Assembly (NCBI GenBank): GCA_046733475.1
Contig: JBKPPF010000032.1
Coordinates: 1 to 13,653 of the forward strand
Reading direction: 5' to 3'
Origin: DATEOR01 sp046733475
Lineage (GTDB): Bacteria > Actinomycetota > Thermoleophilia > Gaiellales > Gaiellaceae
Length of the DNA stretch: 13,653 bases
The notes under the pieces: model-generated
What the model saw: only the letters and a program-made list of their open reading frames with translations
The model's database searches: none
What the model was told of the DNA's origin: nothing
Position numbers and translations under genes: made by a program
Shown here: positions 1 through 7,397 of the stretch, piece by piece
How positions within the stretch are numbered: the first letter of the stretch is position 1
Layout: the number at the start of each line of letters is the position of its first letter

Positions 1-167
1 CGTTCGCCAACGAGCTCGTGCGCCTGGAGTCCATCGAGCAGGTGGAGGAGCGGCTTCTCGCCGCTGCGCCCGGCGCAACCGACGTGCTGGCGCGCCTCGA
101 AGCGGATCTACCGGCGACGGACAACGTCGTCCTGGATCTCCCGGTCTCGATCTACGCCGGCGGTTAG
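1..167 (+). CDS. 3' end of an unidentified protein (5' partial)
   Basis: An open frame enters from the left edge (first whole codon at base 3) and ends at TAG 165-167, giving 54 residues. The visible part is acidic and helix-like (NELVRLESIEQVEERLL), followed by a proline-bounded hydrophobic end (VVLDLPVSIYAGG). I do not recognise the family and assign no function. Codon use matches the neighbours, with G or C at most third positions, which supports real coding. The gene ends 56 bp before the cyclase fusion gene, which seems to have its own promoter, so the two need not be co-transcribed. Confidence 0.6.
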   Translation, partial: FANELVRLESIEQVEERLLAAAPGATDVLARLEADLPATDNVVLDLPVSIYAGG

Positions 168-177
168 CTGACGCTCC

Positions 178-200
178 GGCCCTCGGCGGCTGAGAGGGTC
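178..200 (+). terminator. Possible hairpin after the upstream gene
   Basis: Bases 178-184 (GGCCCTC) pair with 194-200 (GAGGGTC) through seven pairs, one of them G-T, around a nine-base loop. It starts 10 bp after the stop codon of the upstream gene. No T-run follows, so if it terminates transcription it is of the U-less kind. It partly overlaps the proposed -35 element of the next gene. Confidence 0.25.
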
Positions 201-217
201 GAGGCCACCGGTAAAAT
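190..217 (+). promoter_or_regulatory. Promoter for the cyclase fusion gene, probably leaderless
   Basis: A -10-like TAAAAT (212-217) is preceded after 16 bp by CTGAGA (190-195), which matches four of six bases of the TTGACA consensus. The GTG start at 224 lies six bases after the -10, where transcription would be expected to begin. No Shine-Dalgarno sequence is visible. This favours a leaderless mRNA and supports the chosen GTG. Confidence 0.5.
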
Positions 218-223
218 TCAACG

Positions 224-3200
224 GTGGCCGTAACAACCAGAGGCGAGCGCCGCATCGTCACGGCGCTGATCGCCGACGTCGTCGGCTCGACCGCAATCGG
301 CGAGCAACTCGGTCCCGAGCGCTCGAAGCTTCTGATCGACGAGGTCGTGCGCCTCATGGCGGAGCAAGTGCGCCGCTACGAGGGGACAGTCGCGCAGCTC
401 GTGGGCGACGAGATGCTTGCCTTCTTCGGCGCGCCGGTCTCTCACGAGGACGACTCGGAGCGCGCGGTCAGGGCTGCGCTCGCCATCCAGCGCGCCGTGC
501 AGTCCTACGCGCAGGAGGTGAAGGACGCCTACGGCATCGAGCTCGCGGTTCGGATCGGAATCAATACCGGCCCGGTCGTCGTCGGCATGGAGGCGGACGG
601 CGACGGCGATCCCTGGAACGCGCTCGGCGACACGGTCAACGTCGCGGCGCGCCTGCAGAACATCGCCCCCGAGGGGGGCATCCTGATCGGCCCGACCACC
701 GAGCGCCAGATCGAAGACTGCTTCGAGGTCGAAGAGCTCGAGACCCCGGAGCTCAAGGGCATCTCGAAAAAGCTCCGCATCTACAGGATCGTGGGCTCGC
801 GCGAGTTCGAGCATCCCGAGCCTGCCCACGCGATCGTCGGCCGCGACTTCGAGCTAAGCGTGCTGGAGCGAGTCATGGAAGGCCTTGTCGAGGGCCGCGG
901 CGCGATCGTCTCGGTCATGGGCGAGCCGGGCATCGGCAAGTCGAGGCTCGTCTGGGAGGTTCGAAGCCGCTACCGCGACCGCGTGCGCTTCATCGAGGGC
1001 CGCTCGGTCTCCTACGCGCAGACATTCCCCTACTGGCCGATCCGGGACCTCGTGCGCGAGTGGCTCGGCGTCGGCGCCTCGACGCCCGAGGCGCGCGTCC
1101 GGCTGGAGCTCAAGGCCCGGCTCGCGGAGCTCTTCGGCGAGGAGTCCGAGGAGGTCTACCCGTTCTTCGCCAACCTCCTCAACCTCACCCTGGAGCCCGA
1201 TGCCGCGCAGCGCATACGCGAGCTCAACAGGGAGAGCATCCAGACGGCGACCTTCGAAGCGCTCTACGAGTTCATCTGCAAGCTCGCCGACGAGCAACCC
1301 ATCGGCCTCGTCTTCGAGGACCTACACTGGGCAGACGAGTCGACACTCGACCTGATCGAGTCGCTTCTGGGCGTGACGGAGGAGTCGTCGGTAGCGCTCT
1401 TCCTCCTCTACCGCACCGAGCGCGAGCACGGCGTCTGGAACCTCGGCGAGCGAGCGCGGCAGCGTTACCCGCACCGCACTCGCGAGGTCGAAGTGCGGCC
1501 GCTTCCGGCCGACGCGTCCAGGTCGCTCGCGACGCTCTCCGCGGACGGCGAGCTGCCCGAGACGGTCACCGACCACCTCGCCCAGCGGTCGGGCGGCAAC
1601 CCGTTCTTCCTGGAGGAGGCGCTCCGCGATCTCGTCGAGCGCGGCGCCCTCGTCAAGGAGAACGGCAAGTGGGAGATGGCCGTGACCGAGGACGAGCTCG
1701 CGATCCCCGCCCTCGTCCAGGGGGCGCTGCAGGCCCGCCTCGACCGGCTCGAGCCGCCGACGCGGGAGGTGCTGTCGGTCGCGGCCGTCATCGGGAGGAC
1801 CTTCGGGCTCCCGCTCCTCGAGAAGCTCGTGCCTCGCGAGCAGCTCCAGCCGGCGCTCACGGAGCTGCAGCGGCTCGACCTGATCGTCGAGGTGCGGCGC
1901 CGCCCGAATTCGGAATACCGCTTCCGCCACGGGCTCGTGCAGGAGGTCGCCTACGCGAGCCTCGTCGAGACGACGCGGAAGAAGCTCCACAAGCGCGTCG
2001 GCGAGGCGCTGGAGGAAATCTACCGCGAGTCCCCCGAGGAGAGCTACGCGCTTCTCGCGCGCCACTTCAGCGAGGCGGACGTGCCGGACAAGGCAGTCGA
2101 CTACCTCCTCAAGGCCGGCGACCGGGCGCGCTCGATCTACGCGGACCAGGAGGCGCTCGAGCACTACCGGCAGGCACGCACCTTCCTCGCGCACGTCGGC
2201 GACGAGCTGCGCGCCCGCGACACCCTCTTCAAGATGGCGCTTACGTACCACCTCGCGTTCGACTTCGAGAACGCGGAGGAGATGTACGACGAGGCGTTCT
2301 CTTGCCGTGTCGACGAGGAAACACGGCTCGAGCCGACCGAGCATCTCTCGACGGCGGTCTCGAAGCCGGACGCCGTCGTCCCCGGCCACGTCTACTCGAC
2401 GGAGGGCCTGAAGATCACGGAGCAGCTCTTCAAGGGCCTGCTCATGATCGACGACGAGCTCAACGTCCTCCCGTCGATGGCGGACAACATGCGTGTCTCG
2501 AGCGACGGGCTCACATACCTCTTCCGCCTCCGCGAGGGCGTGCGCTGGAGCGACGGCGAGCCGCTGACGGCCGACGACTTCGCCTTCACGTGGATGCGCA
2601 TGCGCGAGCTCGAGACCCGCACCTCGTTCCTCATGGAGGACGTCGAGACCGCAGAGGCCCTCGACGACCGCACGCTCGAGATCACCCTGCGCGAGCCGCG
2701 CAGCTTCTTCCCCTACGTCCTCGCATCACCGTGGGCCTTTCCGTGGCCCCGGCACCGCTGCGAGGAGCTCGGGGAAGACTGGCACCGGCCGGAGAACATC
2801 GTCTCCAACGGTCCATTCACGCTCGCCGAGTTCGACGACGAACACGCGCTCCTGACCGCGAACCCGTACTGGAACGGGCCGCGCGGCAACGTGCGCGAGA
2901 TCGAGATCCCGTTCATCGAGACGAGCCGCGAGATGATCGAGCGCTGGACGGACGGGGAGTTCGACGTCGTCACGGTCTGGAACCTGGGCATCACGGACGC
3001 GCCCGACACGCTCTACGAGCTCATCCCCGACCTGCACACGCGCTATGTGGGGTTCTCGGTCGACAAGCCGCCGTTCTCGAACAAGCACGTCCGCAGGGCG
3101 TTCGCGCACGCGGTCAACCGCGAGGCGCTCCTACGGGACGTTGACAGCGAGCGCGCGTCGACCCGCGGCGGTGCGATCCCGCCCGCGATGCCCGGCCACT

Positions 3201-3787
3201 CCCACCGCGTCGGGCCCGAGTACGACCCCGACACCGCGCGCCAGCTCCTCGCCGACGCGGGTCATCCCGAGGGCCGAGGGCTCCCCGAGCTCAAGATGCT
3301 CGTCCCGCCCTGGCTCATGCCGACCGCAAAGCTCCTGGCCGAACAGGTCGCGGAGATCGGATTCCGACTCGACTACCGCGCGGCCGACGGGAAGTTCTGG
3401 TCGGCGAGCCTCGAGGACGAGCACCTCTGGGTCAGCGGCTTCGGCGCCGACTACCCCGACCCGGACGGCTTCTTCCGCGGGCTCTTCCGCGAGCCCTTCC
3501 CGTTCTACCGGGACGACGAGATCGAGGAGAAGATCATCGAGGCCCGGTCCCTCGGCAGCCAGCCCGAGCGCATGAAGCTCTACCACGAGATCGACAGGCT
3601 CTGGGTGAGCGAGCACGCGGCGGTCCTCCCCATCGCCTACGGACGCAGCGTCGCTGCGCGAAGGCCGTGGATCGACGGCTTCTGGGCGAATCCGCTCTCG
3701 AAGGCAAGTCTCGACCGGGTCGTGGTCGAGGGACGGTCAGCCGTCGCGCCGGCCCCAGAGGAGCCGGAGGCCGTCCAGAGTCAGTAG
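224..3787 (+). CDS. Class III nucleotide cyclase / AAA ATPase / SBP_bac_5 solute-binding fusion protein
   Basis: This 1187-residue protein starts at GTG. Residues 10-190 are a class III cyclase domain: metal ligands D18 (ADVVGST) and D62 (VGDEMLAFFG), and transition-state residues N139 and R143 (GDTVNVAAR). The base-recognition positions hold Q58 and N132 instead of the Lys/Asp usual in adenylate cyclases. Residues 205-600 are a STAND/AAA_16-like ATPase with Walker A GEPGIGKS (233-240) and Walker B VFEDLHWAD (ending at 371). About 607-700 is helical, TPR-like repeat. About 706-1165 is a family 5 solute-binding domain, as in OppA, DppA and the cytoplasmic part of SgrR, with SNGPF (861-865), NPYWNG (880-885) and GADYPDPDG (1074-1082). 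There is no signal peptide or membrane segment, so all domains should be cytoplasmic. By inference, ligand binding at the C-terminus tunes cyclic nucleotide synthesis through the ATPase. The Pro/Glu/Ala-rich tail overlaps coaX by 51 bp. Confidence 0.93.
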   Translation: MAVTTRGERRIVTALIADVVGSTAIGEQLGPERSKLLIDEVVRLMAEQVRRYEGTVAQLVGDEMLAFFGAPVSHEDDSERAVRAALAIQRAVQSYAQEVKDAYGIELAVRIGINTGPVVVGMEADGDGDPWNALGDTVNVAARLQNIAPEGGILIGPTTERQIEDCFEVEELETPELKGISKKLRIYRIVGSREFEHPEPAHAIVGRDFELSVLERVMEGLVEGRGAIVSVMGEPGIGKSRLVWEVRSRYRDRVRFIEGRSVSYAQTFPYWPIRDLVREWLGVGASTPEARVRLELKARLAELFGEESEEVYPFFANLLNLTLEPDAAQRIRELNRESIQTATFEALYEFICKLADEQPIGLVFEDLHWADESTLDLIESLLGVTEESSVALFLLYRTEREHGVWNLGERARQRYPHRTREVEVRPLPADASRSLATLSADGELPETVTDHLAQRSGGNPFFLEEALRDLVERGALVKENGKWEMAVTEDELAIPALVQGALQARLDRLEPPTREVLSVAAVIGRTFGLPLLEKLVPREQLQPALTELQRLDLIVEVRRRPNSEYRFRHGLVQEVAYASLVETTRKKLHKRVGEALEEIYRESPEESYALLARHFSEADVPDKAVDYLLKAGDRARSIYADQEALEHYRQARTFLAHVGDELRARDTLFKMALTYHLAFDFENAEEMYDEAFSCRVDEETRLEPTEHLSTAVSKPDAVVPGHVYSTEGLKITEQLFKGLLMIDDELNVLPSMADNMRVSSDGLTYLFRLREGVRWSDGEPLTADDFAFTWMRMRELETRTSFLMEDVETAEALDDRTLEITLREPRSFFPYVLASPWAFPWPRHRCEELGEDWHRPENIVSNGPFTLAEFDDEHALLTANPYWNGPRGNVREIEIPFIETSREMIERWTDGEFDVVTVWNLGITDAPDTLYELIPDLHTRYVGFSVDKPPFSNKHVRRAFAHAVNREALLRDVDSERASTRGGAIPPAMPGHSHRVGPEYDPDTARQLLADAGHPEGRGLPELKMLVPPWLMPTAKLLAEQVAEIGFRLDYRAADGKFWSASLEDEHLWVSGFGADYPDPDGFFRGLFREPFPFYRDDEIEEKIIEARSLGSQPERMKLYHEIDRLWVSEHAAVLPIAYGRSVAARRPWIDGFWANPLSKASLDRVVVEGRSAVAPAPEEPEAVQSQ

Positions 3788-4504
3788 CGGGTCGACCTGC
3801 TCGATCGTCTTCGAGTGGGGTGCGATCAGTTCTGCAAGACCGCCTGTGGCGATGACTTTGGCGTCCCCGCCGAGCTCCTCCCGCATGCGCTCGACGATGC
3901 CGTCCACCTGGCCGGCGAACCCGTAGAAGAGCCCCGCCTGGAGGCCTGCCACGGTTGTCTTACCGATCGCCGTGTCCGGGGCGACGAGGTCGACCTTAAC
4001 GAGGCGCGCCGCCCGCGCGAAGAGCGCGTCCATCGAGATCTCGATCCCGGGCGCGATCACGCCGCCGACGTACTCCCCGGCCTCCGAGACCGCGTCGAAG
4101 TTCGTCGAGGTCCCGAAGTCGACCACGACGCAGGGAGCGCCGTAGCGCTCGCGGGCCGAGACCGCGTTCACGATGCGGTCGGGGCCGACCTGGCGCGGGT
4201 CGTCGAAGAGGATGGGGATGCCCGTCTTCGTCCCAGGCCCGACGACGAGGAGGGACGCCTGCGCGTACCGGTCGGCAACCTCCTCGTAGGAGCGGACGAG
4301 CGAAGGGACCGTGGAGGAGAGCGCGACGCCGTCCACGTCCTCGAAGCCCAGCTCTCGAAGCTCGAGAAGGCGGACGACGAGCGCGGCGATCTCGTCCCCG
4401 GTGCGCTCGGCCTCCGTCGCCACGCGCCAGTGCTCGACGAGGTCGTTGCCGTCGTAGAGCCCGAGCACCGTCTGCGTGTTGCCGACGTCGACGGCCAGCA
4501 ACAT
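3737..4504 (-). CDS. coaX: Type III pantothenate kinase
   Basis: This 255-residue protein phosphorylates pantothenate with ATP, the first step of coenzyme A synthesis, in the cytoplasm. It is an ASKHA-fold enzyme with the phosphate-1 motif DVGNT (6-10), the substrate motif GPDR (107-110, with catalytic D109), the phosphate-2 motif DFGTST (129-134), GG at 147-148, PG at 152-153 and ATGGLA (219-224). The length is normal for the family. The ATG at 4504 lies 16 bp after the DUF2469 gene, with an AGGAAGG-like purine tract upstream, so folK, DUF2469 and coaX look like one operon. The last 17 codons overlap the convergent cyclase fusion gene. CoaX enzymes are not feedback-inhibited by CoA and need a monovalent cation (family knowledge). 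Confidence 0.96.
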   Translation of the reverse strand: MLLAVDVGNTQTVLGLYDGNDLVEHWRVATEAERTGDEIAALVVRLLELRELGFEDVDGVALSSTVPSLVRSYEEVADRYAQASLLVVGPGTKTGIPILFDDPRQVGPDRIVNAVSARERYGAPCVVVDFGTSTNFDAVSEAGEYVGGVIAPGIEISMDALFARAARLVKVDLVAPDTAIGKTTVAGLQAGLFYGFAGQVDGIVERMREELGGDAKVIATGGLAELIAPHSKTIEQVDPLLTLDGLRLLWGRRDG

Positions 4505-4520
4505 CCGGTTCAGAGCCTTC

Positions 4521-4889
4521 CTAGGAGATTTCGTCGTCGCCCGAGAGCGTCTCGCCGAGCTTCTCGGCCAGTGCCTCCGGCGTGAGGGTCGGCTCCTCGC
4601 CCTCGCCGCGCAGCTCCTCGATCGTGACGTCGCTCGAGGTGTAGACCTCGGCGCGCGGGATCATGCGCATGGGGCGGTTCTTGTCCCACACCCAGACGTC
4701 CTCCATCGTCAGGTGGAAGAACGGATAGCTCGTCTGGGGCAACACGCGCAGCTCGTGCCGGTTGCAGAGGTAAGTGGAGTCCTGCGTGACGACGCAGAAG
4801 CGGAAGAGGCCGAAGACGTCGGAGTACTCCTTCTTCAGCCGCAGCTCGAGCTTCGCCTCGTATTCGTCGAGCTCGTCGAGGTGGGACAT
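4521..4889 (-). CDS. DUF2469 family protein
   Basis: This 122-residue cytoplasmic protein of unknown function starts at ATG 4889. It matches my memory of the actinobacterial DUF2469 family (Rv2901c-like): an acidic N-terminal helix with EYEAKLELRLKKEYSDV, then a beta-rich core with YLCNRHELRVLP, and the hallmark MEDVWVWDKNRPMR, followed by DVTIEEL. An acidic C-terminal tail of about 30 residues (GEGEEPTLTPEAL onward) goes beyond the roughly 100-residue core. It begins four bases after the folK stop and is followed 16 bp later by coaX, which implies co-transcription. In mycobacteria and streptomycetes this family usually sits next to rnhB, so the placement here is different. No catalytic residues can be assigned. 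Confidence 0.85.
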   Translation of the reverse strand: MSHLDELDEYEAKLELRLKKEYSDVFGLFRFCVVTQDSTYLCNRHELRVLPQTSYPFFHLTMEDVWVWDKNRPMRMIPRAEVYTSSDVTIEELRGEGEEPTLTPEALAEKLGETLSGDDEIS

Positions 4890-4893
4890 GCGC

Positions 4894-5355
4894 TCATTCT
4901 AGCTCCGGGGGGTGCAGATCCCGCAGCGCACGCCCATCGGGCAGCCGAAGGTCGGGATCGAGCTCCAGGAGCGGCTCCAGCACGAACGCGCGCTCGGCCA
5001 GCCGAGGGTGCGGGATCTCGAGCCCGGCCTCGCCCACTGTCTCCTCGCCGTACAGCAGAAGATCGAGGTCGACCGTGCGCGGACCCCAACGCTCCTCGCG
5101 GGAACGGTCGCGGCCGAGGCTCCGCTCGACCTCGAGCAGGCGGTCGAGGAGCTCCCGCGGGCCCAGGCTCGTCTCGATCTCGGCGGCCGCGTTCACGAAC
5201 CGCGGCTGGTCGACGTTTCCGAAGGGATCCGTCTCGCGGAAGGACGAGACGCCGACGACCGCGACCCCTGGCGTGCTGGCAAGCCTTTCCAGGGCCCGCC
5301 TCAGCGTTGCCTCGCGCTCACCGAGGTTCGCCCCGAGACCGATGTATGCGCGCAC
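4894..5355 (-). CDS. folK: 6-hydroxymethyl-7,8-dihydropterin pyrophosphokinase
   Basis: This enzyme (HPPK) transfers pyrophosphate from ATP to 6-hydroxymethyl-dihydropterin, making the substrate of FolP. From GTG 5355 it has 153 residues: YIGLGANLG (4-12), the substrate region ETDPFG with QPRFVNA (41-56), and the signature RWGPRTVDLDLL (89-100) with Mg ligands D96 and D98, then the IPHPRLAERAFVL helix. The frame is open up to GTG 5385, and GTG 5364 is also possible. I prefer 5355 because family members start two to five residues before the YIGLGSN strand. An AGGGTGA lies just upstream and could act as a ribosome site; its TAGGGT (5368-5363) could instead be a -10 for a leaderless mRNA. In related genomes folK follows folB directly, but here a + strand protease gene intervenes. 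Confidence 0.93.
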   Translation of the reverse strand: MRAYIGLGANLGEREATLRRALERLASTPGVAVVGVSSFRETDPFGNVDQPRFVNAAAEIETSLGPRELLDRLLEVERSLGRDRSREERWGPRTVDLDLLLYGEETVGEAGLEIPHPRLAERAFVLEPLLELDPDLRLPDGRALRDLHPPELE

Positions 5356-5403
5356 AAAAATCACCCTATTCAGCGGCCGAGGCACCTGCTTTGATCAGTT
5401 GCA

Positions 5404-7038
5404 GTGCGTAAGGGTCTCGGGGTCACTGCCATCTTCGTTGCCATGCTCTCCGCCGTAGGGACGGCGGGTGCTCAGGGCGAACACGGACGCCAGGCGCTGC
5501 CGAAGCCGGAGGTGGCGCTGCAGCAAGCGCTCGCCGTCTTCCGCCCGCATCTCGCCGATCCGAGCTACCGGCTCCACGGGAAAGTCGACCCCCGCGGCGC
5601 AACGGCTCTTCTTCGCAACCTCGCCGCTTCGGTTCGCCAGCTCTCGCCCGCAGATCGCCGTCTTGCGGAGGCGATTCTCGCCAGGCCGACCGATAACGGC
5701 AACGGGAACTACACGGCACCGAAGAGCGACTTCCGGCACGAATGCTTCACGAACTTCTGCGTCCACTGGGTGCGGAGCACCCGCGATGCCCCGTCGCTCG
5801 CGGATAAGAACCCGAAGAACCACATCCCGGACTGGATCGACAAGGTGAGGTCGGTCATGAGCTTCGTCTGGCAGAAGGAAGTCTTCGATTACCAGTACGG
5901 CCCGCCCAAGCGAGACGACAACTCAGGATCTCATCGGGGCGGGAACCCGAACCGGAAGATCGACATCTTCATTCAGGACGTCGGCGCCCAGGGGCTCTAC
6001 GGCTACTGCACGAGCGACGACCCCAAGATCCAGACCCAGAACAACATCTCCGCCTACTGCGTTTTTGACGACGACTTCTCGAAGAAGCAGTTCGGCGGAG
6101 CCGCAACCGGAGTTGCAGCCCTGAAGGTGACCGCCGCGCACGAGTTCAACCATGCGATCCAGTTCAACTACGACGCGTTCGAAGACCTGTGGTTCCTCGA
6201 GGCGACCGCCGTGAACATGGAGGCGGACGTCTACCCGGCGATCCACGACAACTACCAGTACTTCTCCGCCAGCCCGATCAGCAAGAGCAACCCGCACCGT
6301 CCGATCGACCGCTTTGCCAGCAACGGGACTCAGTACGGCTCGTGGATCTTTATTCGCTTCCTCGCGGAGTACTTCAGCTCGCCAGACGTACACCCAGCGC
6401 CCACCGCCCCGAATCCGACGTTCGTCCACGAGATGTGGGTGGACGCGAAAGCGCGGCCAGGGACGATCAACGGCCTCGAGTACTCAACCAAGGCGATCGT
6501 GACCTTCCTCGGCGCTCACGGCGAGACCTTCCCGCCAGTCTTCCGGCAGTTCGGCGTCGCCAACGCCGCGCCGGCCGCCTGGTACAAGGACGGCGCCCAG
6601 TTCAACACCCGCGCCGGTCAGAAATACACAAACACCGCGCTCCCCCCTGCCGGTGCTCCTTACGCGGCCGACACGAAGATGACACACATGTCGAACGACT
6701 ACTGGGTCATCTCCCCCGGAGCCGGAGCCACGACGCTCGATGTCGACGCCAACTTCCGCTCCGCTGTGACGAGCCCGCGTGCGACGGTGCTCTCATTCGA
6801 CAGCGGTGGCGCGATCGTCGAGCAGGAGATCGCGCTCGACGGAGACGGAGACGGCAGCCTGCCGGCCCCGATCGCATTCGATAGCACCGTCGCCAAGGTC
6901 GTCATCGTGGTCACGAACGCGAGCACGCGTTTCACCCATTGCTTCTCGGATCAGAAGCCCCCGTTCTTCTCCTGCTTCGGCCAGCCGCGGGACGACTCCG
7001 CGACGAAGAACTACAAGCTCGACCTGGTCGTCAACTAG
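5404..7038 (+). CDS. Secreted HExxH metalloprotease-like protein (MXAN_6640-like)
   Basis: This 544-residue protein starts at GTG with a clear signal peptide (RK, hydrophobic stretch 6-18, then GTAGAQ as a likely cleavage area), so it should be exported. The zinc motif HEFNH (246-250) sits in AAHEFNHAIQFNYD. E266 in WFLEATAVNMEADVYP is the likely third ligand, 16 residues after H250, a gluzincin-like layout. The context resembles the MXAN_6640 family of putative metalloproteases (from memory, no search done). The only six cysteines form three close pairs (114/119, 202/219, 513/524), fitting local disulfides outside the cell. A late DGDGDG run may bind calcium. The stop shares CTAG with the convergent folB stop. 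The gene interrupts the folB-folK series and a sampled stretch is lower in GC (about 58%) than ftsH (about 67%), suggesting insertion. Its substrate is unknown. Confidence 0.8.
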   Translation: MRKGLGVTAIFVAMLSAVGTAGAQGEHGRQALPKPEVALQQALAVFRPHLADPSYRLHGKVDPRGATALLRNLAASVRQLSPADRRLAEAILARPTDNGNGNYTAPKSDFRHECFTNFCVHWVRSTRDAPSLADKNPKNHIPDWIDKVRSVMSFVWQKEVFDYQYGPPKRDDNSGSHRGGNPNRKIDIFIQDVGAQGLYGYCTSDDPKIQTQNNISAYCVFDDDFSKKQFGGAATGVAALKVTAAHEFNHAIQFNYDAFEDLWFLEATAVNMEADVYPAIHDNYQYFSASPISKSNPHRPIDRFASNGTQYGSWIFIRFLAEYFSSPDVHPAPTAPNPTFVHEMWVDAKARPGTINGLEYSTKAIVTFLGAHGETFPPVFRQFGVANAAPAAWYKDGAQFNTRAGQKYTNTALPPAGAPYAADTKMTHMSNDYWVISPGAGATTLDVDANFRSAVTSPRATVLSFDSGGAIVEQEIALDGDGDGSLPAPIAFDSTVAKVVIVVTNASTRFTHCFSDQKPPFFSCFGQPRDDSATKNYKLDLVVN

Positions 7039-7397
7039 CGGTGCTCGCGCTCGATGGTCGCCGCGGTGTACTCGGCCGGCGCGTCGAGCTGAACCTCGGG
7101 CTTCCGGACGCGCACCCGCACGCGTGAGACGTCGAAGCGCTCCACGAGCGCATCGGCGATCGCTGCGGCCAGCGCCTCGATCAGGTTGAACCGATGCGAG
7201 TCCGAGATCTCACGGATGCAGGCGACGACCTTCGTGTAGTCGATCGTGTCGTCGAGGTGATCGCTGCGCACGCCCGCGTCGTGGGCGACGAGCCAGACGT
7301 CGAAGAGAAAGCGCTGACCCGTTTCCTGCTCGGTTTTGGTCGCGCCGTGGAAGCCCATGAGCTCGAGCCCGTCGATCTCGATCTCCATCTGACTCAT
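7035..7397 (-). CDS. folB: Dihydroneopterin aldolase
   Basis: This 120-residue enzyme cleaves 7,8-dihydroneopterin to 6-hydroxymethyl-dihydropterin and glycolaldehyde, feeding FolK. Family features seen are GLELMGFHG (10-18) at the pterin pocket, E23, IDYTKV (52-57) with the conserved Tyr54, NLIEALA (71-77) with pterin-anchoring E74, and K99 in the RVRKPEVQL strand as the catalytic lysine. The length is normal for this octameric family. The open frame runs far upstream, but that part is only a shadow of folP. ATG 7397 is the start because it overlaps the folP stop in ATGA, which implies translational coupling. Its own stop overlaps the convergent protease stop by four bases. Confidence 0.95.
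   Translation of the reverse strand: MSQMEIEIDGLELMGFHGATKTEQETGQRFLFDVWLVAHDAGVRSDHLDDTIDYTKVVACIREISDSHRFNLIEALAAAIADALVERFDVSRVRVRVRKPEVQLDAPAEYTAATIEREHR

Noticed and set aside
1060..3144. 694-codon open frame inside the cyclase fusion in another + frame
   Set aside because: Its product is almost entirely Arg, Ala, Gly and Pro, which is typical of a shifted reading of GC-rich coding sequence.
3815..4585. 256-codon + strand open frame opposite coaX
   Set aside because: coaX carries every kinase motif on the other strand; this frame is its shadow.
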